From the NCBI GenBank assembly GCA_964527785.1, contig CAZGNO010000071.1:1-18845 (forward strand): DNA of 18,845 bases, read 5' to 3'. Shown in pieces: positions 1-7,700 of this stretch. The notes under the pieces were generated by a model, which had not been told where the DNA came from, did not search any database, and was given only the letters and a program-made list of their open reading frames with translations. Numbering within the stretch: position 1 is the stretch's first letter; every line of letters starts with the position of its first letter. The stretch is from JADJXV01 sp964527785. GTDB taxonomy: Bacteria; Bacteroidota; Ignavibacteria; Kapaibacteriales; UBA961. Both the position numbers and the translations under genes were made by a program.

Positions 1-105
1 TTGCTCCCTGTTTTCAAAGTACGTGCCCTATTCTAATGTCCGGCTGCTTCCGCTCGTTGCTTCGTCTGCGCCTCACGTTTGAGCCGTGCCGTCGAGTAGG
101 GAATA
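1..105 (-). ncRNA. possible rRNA operon leader (5' part)
   Basis: This stretch lies directly downstream of a strong leftward promoter and contains no convincing gene. It is clearly richer in G+C than the DNA to its right and can fold: the minus strand has CGGCT pairing with AGCCG around a smaller CGC/GCG stem. Near the window edge the minus strand reads ACTTTGAAAAC followed by AGGGAGCAA, which resembles the conserved boxA-like CTTTGAAAAC sequence just upstream of 16S rRNA in many bacteria. I infer the leader of an rRNA operon whose 16S gene would start outside the window. It could instead be the structured leader of another highly expressed RNA or gene. Confidence 0.35.
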
Positions 106-137
106 CAAAGTTACGACTATTCTGTGGTCTTTTCCAA
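106..137 (-). promoter_or_regulatory. Bacteroidetes-type promoter, leftward
   Basis: On the minus strand TAACTTTG (plus positions 106-113) matches the Bacteroidetes -7 consensus TAnnTTTG exactly. A TTG embedded in TTTTGG (plus 135-137) lies 21 bases upstream, inside the usual 17-23 base spacing for the -33 element. Transcription would start near position 100 and run left out of the window. It is the best promoter match I found here and sits just after a terminator, as expected for an insulated, strongly expressed unit. Confidence 0.65.
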
Positions 138-157
138 AATATTTTTTTGAAAACCTG

Positions 158-186
158 AAAAAAAAATGCCGCTGGATAAGAGCGGC
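158..186 (-). terminator. rho-independent terminator, leftward
   Basis: On the minus strand a perfect six-base-pair stem (GCCGCT/AGCGGC, plus 168-173 and 181-186) with a seven-base loop is followed by one A and nine T residues (plus 158-166). This is a classical intrinsic terminator for leftward transcription. It most likely ends the transcript of the sorting-domain protein gene that stops at 452 and keeps it out of the unit that starts near position 100. Confidence 0.75.
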
Positions 187-451
187 AATGACGTAAGTTC
201 AAGAACAATGATTCAGTCAATTTCCGGCAACTATTTTACTCACAATATATCTGTGTGGAAAACTTGCCCGTATCCGTTTGTACCGTTAAAAACACGTAAT
301 TTTTTTTCAAATCTTTGAAAATAGTTTTTTGGAGTAGCGGAAATTAAGCTCAAAAACACATCATTTCTCCTCTTAAACAGAATTCCTAAGCTCGAAACAA
401 TGGAGAATGAACATCCTGCACCATTATTTGTGATAATGCACTGCATCTGTA
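187..451. other. intergenic stretch, no gene recognised
   Basis: These 265 bases lie between the end of the T9SS propeller gene and its likely terminator. Reading frames exist on the minus strand but have no recognisable protein features and start inside the upstream gene's tail. An AT-rich palindrome (TTTTCAAA/TTTGAAAA, 304-321) has only a two-base spacer and no convincing downstream T tract in either orientation. I see nothing functional apart from a long 3' untranslated region. Confidence 0.4.
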
Positions 452-2254
452 TCATTCCTTAACAAACTTCGCACGCTGAATGCTTACATTGTCGCTTAAC
501 TCTATAAAATACATTCCCTTCGGTTGGTCAGACATATTAATGGTGTATGAACTGCCATCTATATCTTCACTACTTAGTACCGTTTGCCCCAAGACATTGA
601 ACAGTTTTACTCTACCGTGGGTGATTTGCTTGCCAAATGAAAGGGTAATGGAATTGGTTGCAGGATTCGGATAAACGGAAAGTGAACTAGTTTCGACAGA
701 TTCACGGACATCGTTTGGAGTTTGGCTGAGTTTGAGGAGAAAGTAACCGGAACCGACTAATTGATACTCTCCGATTCCGGGGTCAACATCTGCTGAATCA
801 AGGTAGGAACCGACTGTGTAAATATCGCCAGACTCAGTTACTGAGATTGAAACCCCTGCGTCATAAAAATCAAAAAAATCATTATGAAATCCCCTTGTAT
901 CAATGATAGGTGCTGAACTACCGCCTATTTGCTTTACCCATACAAAGTTTCCTGAAGAATCTATTTTTGAAATATACATATCACCATGTCCTTTTGCAAT
1001 TAAATTATACACTGCAGAACTCGGATCAAAATCTAAGGTATCACTAAAAACACCTACACTATATATATTTTCCCAAGCATCAAGGGTAATTGAGAGTGTA
1101 GTTGGCAGTGCCTTCATTGGTATTTGCTTCACCCAAATGAAATTACCATTTTTATCTAATTTTAAGGTAAAGGTATCTCTATATAAAGATGTCAAATTGT
1201 ATTCTCCTATACTAGGATCAAAATCAGATTTCCCCGTGAAGGCACCATGTATATAAATATTATTGGATATTTTTATCGACACCGCCCCTATAGAAATACT
1301 GCTGTACACACCCTCTTTTACTGAAGGGTCAGTTCCGAATTGGTTAATCCAAACCAATTTGCCGATTGAATCAAGCTTTACTATATAAACATTTCCTTTT
1401 GATGATGAGAGGCTAATACTATCAGTTTCCGAATTGAAATGAAGGGTATCGCTAAATGATCCTGAAGAATATAAATTTCCCAAACCATCAACAGCTAATG
1501 AAGGAAAACAGTTACAATTTGCCTTCCATTGTTTCGACCATTTATAATTACCATCAGAATCAAACTTCATAATAAATGAATCACCGTCCGCGAATTTGAG
1601 TTTGACGGAATCTGATCCTGCATTGATATCGTCACCACCCATAATCTTGCCTGATATATAAATTTTGTTTGTTCCGTCAAGTACAATATCATTTACAATA
1701 TCATTCATCAGCCCACCTATTCTTTTTGCCCATGTAAAATTACCTTTAGAATCAAGTTTCATTACAAATATGTCAAAATACTCTGATGTGCGGGAACCAG
1801 GTTTAACAATAAATTGCTTTTCTCCCGGATCAAAGTCAGTTGTTCCTCTAAAAGGACCAGTTATATATATATTCTCATGTTTGTCAAGTACAAATGACAT
1901 TTTTGAAGATACATAGGGATTATTAGTAGAAATAAACCCCGGAAGAGTTTTTGCCCAAACAAAATTACCGGATGCATCATACTTGGTTATATAATTAAAA
2001 TGTCCGGAAGAATTGTCCAAATAGCATGTATCGGGTCCCGGGTCATAATCAACCCTCACTTTACTTGGAGACCATATATTGTTCTCATAAAAATTAATTC
2101 TTCCTGTAGTATAGACATTACCTGCCTTATCCACTTTGGTGGGTCCAATACAAGCACCCGATTGTTTCTTCGCCCACTCAAAGCTGGGCTGCTGGGCGTG
2201 AGAAGAAATGATTGCGACAATCAAAACAAAAATGGTAATTGTTAGTGTTTTCAT
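452..2254 (-). CDS. secreted seven-bladed beta-propeller protein with T9SS type A sorting domain
   Basis: This 600-residue protein starts with a clear signal peptide (MKTLTITIFVLIVAIISSHA, cleavage near residue 20). Residues about 23-512 form seven copies of a roughly 65-75 residue repeat with the pattern DxxGNxYxxGxF, DFDPG-like, a hydrophobic strand ending KLD, then GNFxWxK. Six GNFxWxK motifs occur near 97, 171, 235, 298, 370 and 435. A seventh, SFEWAKK, lies at the mature N terminus, while the last repeat lacks its own tryptophan strand, so the N terminus probably closes the ring. These resemble SBBP-type propeller repeats. Residues about 526-600 are a Por_Secre_tail sorting domain (VYPNPATNSITLSF, LFNVLGQTV, KGMYFIEL). 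The protein is probably exported through Sec, then through the type IX system, and released or anchored at the surface. No catalytic motif is visible and its ligand is unknown. An upstream in-frame ATG at 2302 would spoil the signal peptide; AAGGA eight bases before 2254 supports the chosen start. Confidence 0.88.
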   Translation of the reverse strand: MKTLTITIFVLIVAIISSHAQQPSFEWAKKQSGACIGPTKVDKAGNVYTTGRINFYENNIWSPSKVRVDYDPGPDTCYLDNSSGHFNYITKYDASGNFVWAKTLPGFISTNNPYVSSKMSFVLDKHENIYITGPFRGTTDFDPGEKQFIVKPGSRTSEYFDIFVMKLDSKGNFTWAKRIGGLMNDIVNDIVLDGTNKIYISGKIMGGDDINAGSDSVKLKFADGDSFIMKFDSDGNYKWSKQWKANCNCFPSLAVDGLGNLYSSGSFSDTLHFNSETDSISLSSSKGNVYIVKLDSIGKLVWINQFGTDPSVKEGVYSSISIGAVSIKISNNIYIHGAFTGKSDFDPSIGEYNLTSLYRDTFTLKLDKNGNFIWVKQIPMKALPTTLSITLDAWENIYSVGVFSDTLDFDPSSAVYNLIAKGHGDMYISKIDSSGNFVWVKQIGGSSAPIIDTRGFHNDFFDFYDAGVSISVTESGDIYTVGSYLDSADVDPGIGEYQLVGSGYFLLKLSQTPNDVRESVETSSLSVYPNPATNSITLSFGKQITHGRVKLFNVLGQTVLSSEDIDGSSYTINMSDQPKGMYFIELSDNVSIQRAKFVKE

Positions 2255-2262
2255 CTTGGTGT

Positions 2263-2267
2263 TCCTT
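2263..2267 (-). promoter_or_regulatory. ribosome binding site that decides the start of the propeller gene
   Basis: The minus strand reads AAGGA eight bases before the ATG at 2254. This favours that ATG over the in-frame ATG 48 bases upstream, and the resulting protein begins directly with a canonical signal peptide. Confidence 0.6.
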
Positions 2268-2356
2268 ATATTTTTTTGGGGAAAAAGTGCGTTTTTTAGC
2301 ATTCATTACAATAGTTATACTTAGGAGAGGTACGAAAAGTTCCCTGAAGTTCTGAC

Positions 2357-2391
2357 AAAAAAAATAGCCCATAGCAAGAACGCTATGAGCT
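2357..2391 (-). terminator. rho-independent terminator of the reductase unit, leftward
   Basis: A ten-base-pair stem (plus 2366-2375 and 2382-2391) with a six-base loop is followed on the minus strand by one A and eight T residues (plus 2357-2364). The only irregular pair is a G-U wobble in the minus-strand transcript but an A-C mismatch in the plus-strand one, which supports the leftward orientation. It lies 35 bases after the stop of the reductase gene and separates it from the propeller gene. Confidence 0.85.
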
Positions 2392-2425
2392 AAGTATATT
2401 TTATCTTCAACATTAATCAGCCAAT

Positions 2426-3505
2426 CTACTGATCATAATCCACAAGCACATCCGAAGTCTGTGGATGCGACTGGCAAGTAAGAATGTACCCTTCTTCCAA
2501 TTCATCATCCGTAAGTGCCTCACGGCTATCCATAACCACTTTACCTGAAATAAGTTTTGCACGGCACGTACAGCACGCGGCTATCTGACACGCATACGGC
2601 GGGTCGAGATTTTGACGGATGGCAGCAGCAAGGATAGTTTCTTTTGGCTCTACAGTAATAGTATAGTTTCCACCATACAGACGCAATTTTACTTCGCGTT
2701 TTTCAGGAGCTTCTTCAACAGAAACTACAGTCACTGTGTCGTCCTCCACAGAAGGTGGGAGCGTGAAGTATTCTTTGTGGACATTTGCTTTAGCAATGTT
2801 CAACTGTTCTAAAGCGGATTCGGCTTGAACCATCATGCCGCCCGGACCGCAGAGAAAATAATGAGCAGACGGGAACTTCCCGCCAAGGTTATTTTTGACA
2901 AGTGAACTTATCATTGATGCATCCATTCTGCCAATATGAGCATTTACTCCGTTTGAAGGTTGCTCCAGTATATGCAATACGGATAACCGTCCGCCACTTT
3001 TTTGTTCTAATGATGAAATTTGATTTTTGAAAATAATATTCGCTTCGTCTCTATTACCATATAATAGGATAACACGGCTTTTGGATTCGATGGCTAATAC
3101 CGACTTTAGAATTGCCAGAAGTGGAGTAATCCCGCTACCACCACCTAATAATACATACATCCGTTCATTAGCCGAGGAAAGGTCAATTGTAAAATTGCCC
3201 ATCGGAGGCATTACTTCAATAGTGTCACCTTCACGCAATTTTTCATTAAGATACCGAGAAACAAATCCGTCTTCAGTAGATTTAACAGCTATAGTGTGGT
3301 ATTCGCCTAGTGCGGAACTGCTGCATAAAGAATATGCACGGTTGAAAGTTTTACCGTCTATCGAAATCCGAAGGGTTAGGTATTGCCCATGTTTATATTT
3401 AAAGAGTTCCTGTAAATTGCCGGGGACTGCAAATGCAATCGAGACCGCACTTGCAGTCTCACGTATAACTTTTGCTACCGGAATTTTGTAAAATTGTAAC
3501 GCCAT
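2426..3505 (-). CDS. PaaE-like NAD(P)H:ferredoxin-type oxidoreductase (FAD + 2Fe-2S)
   Basis: This 359-residue protein has three domains in the order of PaaE and related class IA reductases. An FAD-binding barrel (about 5-108) carries RAYS at 56-59. An NAD(P)-binding domain (about 115-240) carries GGGSGITP at 121-128 and CGPGGMM at 219-225. A C-terminal plant-type ferredoxin domain (about 270-359) has Cys306, Cys311, Cys314 and Cys344 as the likely 2Fe-2S ligands, with an extra Cys312. It would pass electrons from NAD(P)H through FAD to the cluster and on to a soluble partner. No phenylacetyl-CoA epoxidase subunits (PaaABC) are in the window, so the phenylacetate role is not supported and a general electron-transfer role is as likely. 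AAAGGA just before the ATG supports the start. It follows sufU and sufT but is separated from sufT by 295 bases holding a repeat element, so co-transcription is uncertain. Confidence 0.88.
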   Translation of the reverse strand: MALQFYKIPVAKVIRETASAVSIAFAVPGNLQELFKYKHGQYLTLRISIDGKTFNRAYSLCSSSALGEYHTIAVKSTEDGFVSRYLNEKLREGDTIEVMPPMGNFTIDLSSANERMYVLLGGGSGITPLLAILKSVLAIESKSRVILLYGNRDEANIIFKNQISSLEQKSGGRLSVLHILEQPSNGVNAHIGRMDASMISSLVKNNLGGKFPSAHYFLCGPGGMMVQAESALEQLNIAKANVHKEYFTLPPSVEDDTVTVVSVEEAPEKREVKLRLYGGNYTITVEPKETILAAAIRQNLDPPYACQIAACCTCRAKLISGKVVMDSREALTDDELEEGYILTCQSHPQTSDVLVDYDQ

Positions 3506-3580
3506 AGTTCCTTTTAGAGTGTTATGATACAGGTATAGATACGATTATAATGTTCTTAACTGAAGTATTACTTTAATTTT

Positions 3581-3767
3581 GTCATTCAGAGGGATTCCCC
3601 GACCGAAGAATCTCAGTTTATATGGTACTTGAGAATTAAACAATGTATATTATTTACTTATACCTAATAAGAAAACCAAGAATTCATATTGGCTATAAAT
3701 TCAAATTTTTAACGCTCGAGAGTCACTTAAACTGAGATTCTTCAGTCGAAGACTCCTTCAGAATGAC
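3581..3767. repeat. 187-bp inverted-repeat element (MITE- or REP-like), noncoding
   Basis: Two 40-base arms (3581-3620 and 3728-3767) are inverted copies of each other with 34 of 40 positions identical. They begin GTCATTC and end GAAGAATCTCAGTTTA when read inward from the left. The 107-base AT-rich centre has no gene. I see no obvious target-site duplication at the edges. The arms resemble the GTCATTCTGA...GAAGAATCTC dispersed repeats I recall from many environmental bacterial genomes, which is recollection and not a search. The structure could form a long hairpin in RNA of either strand and may reduce transcription from sufT into the reductase gene. A third partial copy starts at 18815. Confidence 0.8.
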
Positions 3768-3800
3768 GTATAAAAATTGAGTTTGATTATTACTTCATTC

Positions 3801-4181
3801 TTACCAAAACCCCAAGTCAAGCAGTGCTGCTTCGCTCATCATTGCTTTGTCCCACGGCGGCTCGAAAGTTAATTCCACATGAACACTTTCCACTTCGGGC
3901 AATGCAATGATTTTCTGCTCTACTTCGGCAGGTATCTGACCGGCTGCAAAACATCCGGGAGAAGTAAGTGTCATCAGGATATCTACATGATTATTTTCCT
4001 TGATTTTCACTTCGTAGATTAGTCCCAGTTCGTAAATATCTACAGGAATTTCAGGATCATATACTGTTTTAATCGCAGCTATAACCTTCTCGTGAAGAGT
4101 AGTCGGCTCCGAAGTCACCGACGCAGATGCGGGTTCTTTTCGTTCCGGTTGATTCACTGGTAAGGGAAAGAATGATTCCAT
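3801..4181 (-). CDS. sufT: SufT/MIP18-family Fe-S assembly protein
   Basis: This 126-residue protein belongs to the DUF59/MIP18 family, which helps mature Fe-S proteins. The family core starts near residue 29 and contains DPEIPVDIYELGLIY (42-56) and the conserved TSPGC with Cys77, the presumed cluster or metal contact. It ends with FEPPWDKAMMSEAALLDLGFW, typical of SufT. The first 28 residues are a low-complexity Pro/Ser/Thr/Glu-rich extension absent from minimal family members; no other Met could serve as a later start. It lies 47 bases after sufU on the same strand, so the two are probably one transcript. PaaD is a relative, which is worth noting because a PaaE-like reductase follows, but PaaD usually carries C-terminal zinc-binding cysteines that are absent here, so SufT is the better name. 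Confidence 0.87.
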   Translation of the reverse strand: MESFFPLPVNQPERKEPASASVTSEPTTLHEKVIAAIKTVYDPEIPVDIYELGLIYEVKIKENNHVDILMTLTSPGCFAAGQIPAEVEQKIIALPEVESVHVELTFEPPWDKAMMSEAALLDLGFW

Positions 4182-4228
4182 TAATGAGTTCGATTAGGGT
4201 TATTTATGTACAATTTACGCAGAAAAGT

Positions 4229-4681
4229 TTATTCGGTCGAGGTGATTTTCTTACCTTCGAGAGCAGATTTTAGCGTATGCCATGCAAGAGACGCACATTT
4301 TACTCGAGCAGGAAATTCCCTTACTCCTGCGAATACAGCCAGTTTTCCGAGGTCTTCATCATCGAATTGTATATCCATATCAGCAGTCACAAGGTCGTGA
4401 AATGTTCCGAACATTGCTTCTGCCTCCTTTACGGTTTTACCTTTGAGAAGCGTGGTCATAATCGAAGCTGAGGACTTAGAAATAGCACATCCGGATCCGT
4501 TGAAGCGAATATCGGTAATAATATCACCGTCAAGATTTAGGAAAACATTGATGTGGTCACCGCACAAAGGATTCAGTCCCTCGGCTGAACAATCCGCACC
4601 CTCTATTGCCCCAAAATTATGGGGATTCTTATTGTGGTCAAGAATAACTTGCTGATATAATGCTTGAATTTCGGTCATCAT
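4229..4681 (-). CDS. sufU: SufU, SUF-system sulfur transfer / Fe-S scaffold-like protein
   Basis: This 150-residue protein is a full-length SufU of the IscU fold. The zinc/active-site set is intact: Cys40 and Asp42 in CGD, Cys65 in GSGCAIS, and Cys129 in RVKCA. As in Gram-positive SufU there is an insertion between the second and third cysteines (about 95-118), which separates it from IscU. SufU accepts persulfide sulfur from the cysteine desulfurase SufS and passes it to the SufBCD scaffold; none of those partners is in this window. The start could be either of two adjacent ATGs (4681 or 4678), and no clear ribosome binding site precedes them. It sits 83 bases after the giant kinase stop and 47 bases before sufT in the direction of transcription. 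Confidence 0.93.
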   Translation of the reverse strand: MMTEIQALYQQVILDHNKNPHNFGAIEGADCSAEGLNPLCGDHINVFLNLDGDIITDIRFNGSGCAISKSSASIMTTLLKGKTVKEAEAMFGTFHDLVTADMDIQFDDEDLGKLAVFAGVREFPARVKCASLAWHTLKSALEGKKITSTE

Positions 4682-4764
4682 AGTATAATAATTGTGGCTC
4701 TGAGCACTCTAAACAGATACTACAACGAATCACCGGCTAATTTCGTTGAAACAGCCGACAAAAT

Positions 4765-7700
4765 TCAGACTTGAAGTGCTTGATGAACGGCAGCAAGTAA
4801 TTTGTCGGCTGTAAATGGTTTTGATAATCGAGCCGAAACCTTAGCTGTTGCTAATTTAGCTGCAATATCACCCTGCATAAGCCCACTGGCAGCTACAATT
4901 TTGGCATTAGGATTTATTCCCTGAACAATTTCAATCAGTTCTATTCCGTTCATTACCGGCATCATTACATCAGTCACTATAACGGCAATATCATCTTTTT
5001 TCTCACGGTATATCTGCACAGCTTCGGCTCCATTTTGAGCAGTAAGAATTAAGTAACCGTTTTCCAGAAGAATATCTGCTGATATTGTTCGTATAAGCTC
5101 TTCATCATCAACTACCAGTATCAGTTCTTGTCTGCCTGAATCGCGAATAGCCGTTTCCTCTTCAATTTCAACAGTTTCAGAAGAAATATGAACCGGTAGA
5201 TAGATTTTAAAAGAAGTACCGTTGCCTATTTCACTATAAAGATTAATAAACCCGCCATGATTCTTTACAATTGTAAAAACAGTCGCAAGCCCTAAGCCGG
5301 TACCCTTGCCCTCAGCTTTCGTAGTGAAGAAAGGATCAAATATCCTGTCACGAATTTCAAGAGGGATTCCCTCGCCGCTATCCCGAACTGTAATTACTAC
5401 ATACCTGCCAATTTTAGCATTGATATTCAGACGAACAATTGAATCATCTGTAGTTTGCAAAGCAAGACTAATATCAAGTTTTCCTCCATGAGGCATAGCA
5501 TCACGAGCGTTGATACAGAGATTCATCAACACTTGATGAATTTGAGTACCATCGCCTAAAATCGTAATATCATCCTTTGTTATATTTACATCAATATCAA
5601 TTTGTCGAGGAAATGTCTCTCGAATAACCTTAGCAACTTCCATTACAATATATTTAGGGTTTATCGGAACATTTTCACCCTTCGTCCCTCTGGCAAAATC
5701 CAATACCTGACTAATTAGCCCGGAGCCGCGTTTCACTATACCGATAATTGTATCAATTCTCTGCATACTTACTTCATCCAGATGTCTTGTTTTTAGAAGC
5801 TCCATTCCAAGAACAACGGGTGTAAGGATATTATTAAGGTCGTGTGCAATTCCGCTGGCAAGAGTTCCAATACTTTCCAAACGTTGAGTACGAAGGAATT
5901 GCTGTTCCAAGTTCCTTTTTTCAGTAATATCAGTATTTGTTACAAGTACCGATGTTGGCTCACCCTTGGCATTGCGAACTAATTTCCATCTGCTTTGGAC
6001 TAATATTTTTTGGTTTTTTTGTGTACGCTGAATAAATTCACCAGTCCATTCATCATGTTCGAGCAGAATTTTTTGAGAGCTATAGAAGTCGTTTGTTTCA
6101 CCGGTGCTGATAAGTTCCAGAACAGATTTTCCGATTGCTTCGGCAGCTGTCCAACCGTACATTTTAGCCGCACCGGAATTCCAATAGATTACCTTCCCAT
6201 CCAATTGCCTCATTATAATTGCATCAGGCACAATCTCCAACAAGGCGGCTTGTTCATATATCTGCCGTTCAGCTTTGCGTCTTTCGGTTACATCGCGAAT
6301 AATGACAGTAAATAATTTTCCTGCAATAGAATCAATTTGAGACATAGATGCTTCAACTGGAAATTCCTCTCCATTACAACGCAGACCGCTTATTAATTTT
6401 ACATTTCTATCCCCCATAGTTTTGCTCATAACACTACCCATGCCAAATTTCTCTATGTGATGAGAATGGGAATCACGAAAACGCTCTGGAATAAAACGGC
6501 CTATCGAAGTTCCAAGCACATTTTCTGCACTGCAAAGGAACATCTTTTCTGCAGATTTATTAAACAAAACAATATTATAATTTTCATCAATAGTTATAAT
6601 TGCGTCCATTGCAGAATCAATCACCCCGCTAAGTCGAGCTTGACTTGTTATTAATTCTTCGTCAGCTCTTTTCTGTTCGGTAATATCTCTGAAGTTCATT
6701 ATAATTGAACGGATACTTGGATTATCTACAAGATTGGAACCTCTTGTCACTATCCATCTCCATTCTTTACCAAAGTAATTCCACCTGAGTGGTGTAGGTA
6801 AAAATTCTTGTCCTTCGAGGAGTTTTTCAAATTTTTCATTAATTGAATCTCTATCGTCAGGATGAACAAACGAAAGATACCCAAGATCATTCAGCTCATC
6901 GCACGTACTTCCAATTATTTTTTCTCCGTTCGGACTCATATATGTTAATACACCGTTGCTGTCAATCAGTGTAACTCCGTCAGTACTGTTTTCAATCATC
7001 GCCCTGAATAACTCTTCACTTTCACGGAGTTTGTCTTGGGCTTTTTTCTGTTCAGAGACATCATACATTGTAATAACAAGCGACGGTTCACCATCGAACG
7101 TAATGATCCTGCCGGAAAGCAGTACCCAAATCAAATTCCCTTCTTTATGAATCATTTGGAGTAAATGATTCTGTACAAATCCTTGACTCTTCATCATATT
7201 GATAAGAACTGTTCTATCTGCGGGGTCGGCATAAAAATCTTTGGCTTGTTGTTGCAGGACTGCTTCCATCGGCACACCCAACATATCAGCTATAAGTTGA
7301 TTAGCATAGACTACTCTTCCTGTAGCAACACTTGTAACAACCATAGGAACTGTAATTGCCTCAATAATCTGATGAAGATTTTTCTCGCTCTTTCGGAGTT
7401 CGTCCTCAGCATTTTTCTGATCAGAAATATCATACATTGTGGCGACAAGTGCTTTCTCTCCGTTAAATGTAATTGTACTTGCCGAAAACAGAATCCAGAT
7501 CAATTCGTCAGTTTTACGGCGTACTTGTATCATCTGATTCCGTACAAATCCGTGTTTCTTTATTAATCCCTTGAGAATCTCCCGATCTTCCGGATGATTG
7601 TAATAATCAGCTGCCGATTGCCCGATAACAACTTCTTTCTGCGCTTCCTCCATATCAATAGCAAGCTGATTAGCATAGAGTATCTTTCCAGTATCGAAAC

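Noticed and set aside
14..220. 68-residue open frame on the minus strand at the left edge
   Set aside because: It runs through the terminator, the promoter and the GC-rich leader, has a basic, low-information composition and matches no family I know. The RNA-level signals explain this stretch better.
304..321. AT-rich palindrome TTTTCAAA-TC-TTTGAAAA
   Set aside because: The two-base spacer is too short for a stable hairpin loop and no clean T tract follows it in either direction. It could arise by chance in such AT-rich DNA.
240..455. 71-residue open frame on the minus strand after the propeller gene
   Set aside because: It starts four bases inside the end of the preceding gene, has no recognisable motif and covers an AT-rich untranslated stretch. 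Nothing supports it as a gene.
3027..3491. 154-residue open frame on the plus strand, antisense to the reductase gene
   Set aside because: It is a mirror of a strongly supported gene with conserved FAD, NAD and Fe-S motifs. The antisense product has no family features.
2426..4181. Reading the reductase and sufT as paaE and paaD of a phenylacetate operon
   Set aside because: No paaA, paaB, paaC or other phenylacetate gene is present, the DUF59 protein lacks PaaD-type C-terminal cysteines, and it sits beside sufU.
4723..4748. Seven-base-pair hairpin (CAACGAA/TTCGTTG) between the giant kinase and sufU
   Set aside because: The loop is 12 bases and no T tract follows on the minus strand, so I do not call it an intrinsic terminator. 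Whether kinase transcription reads into sufU is unresolved.
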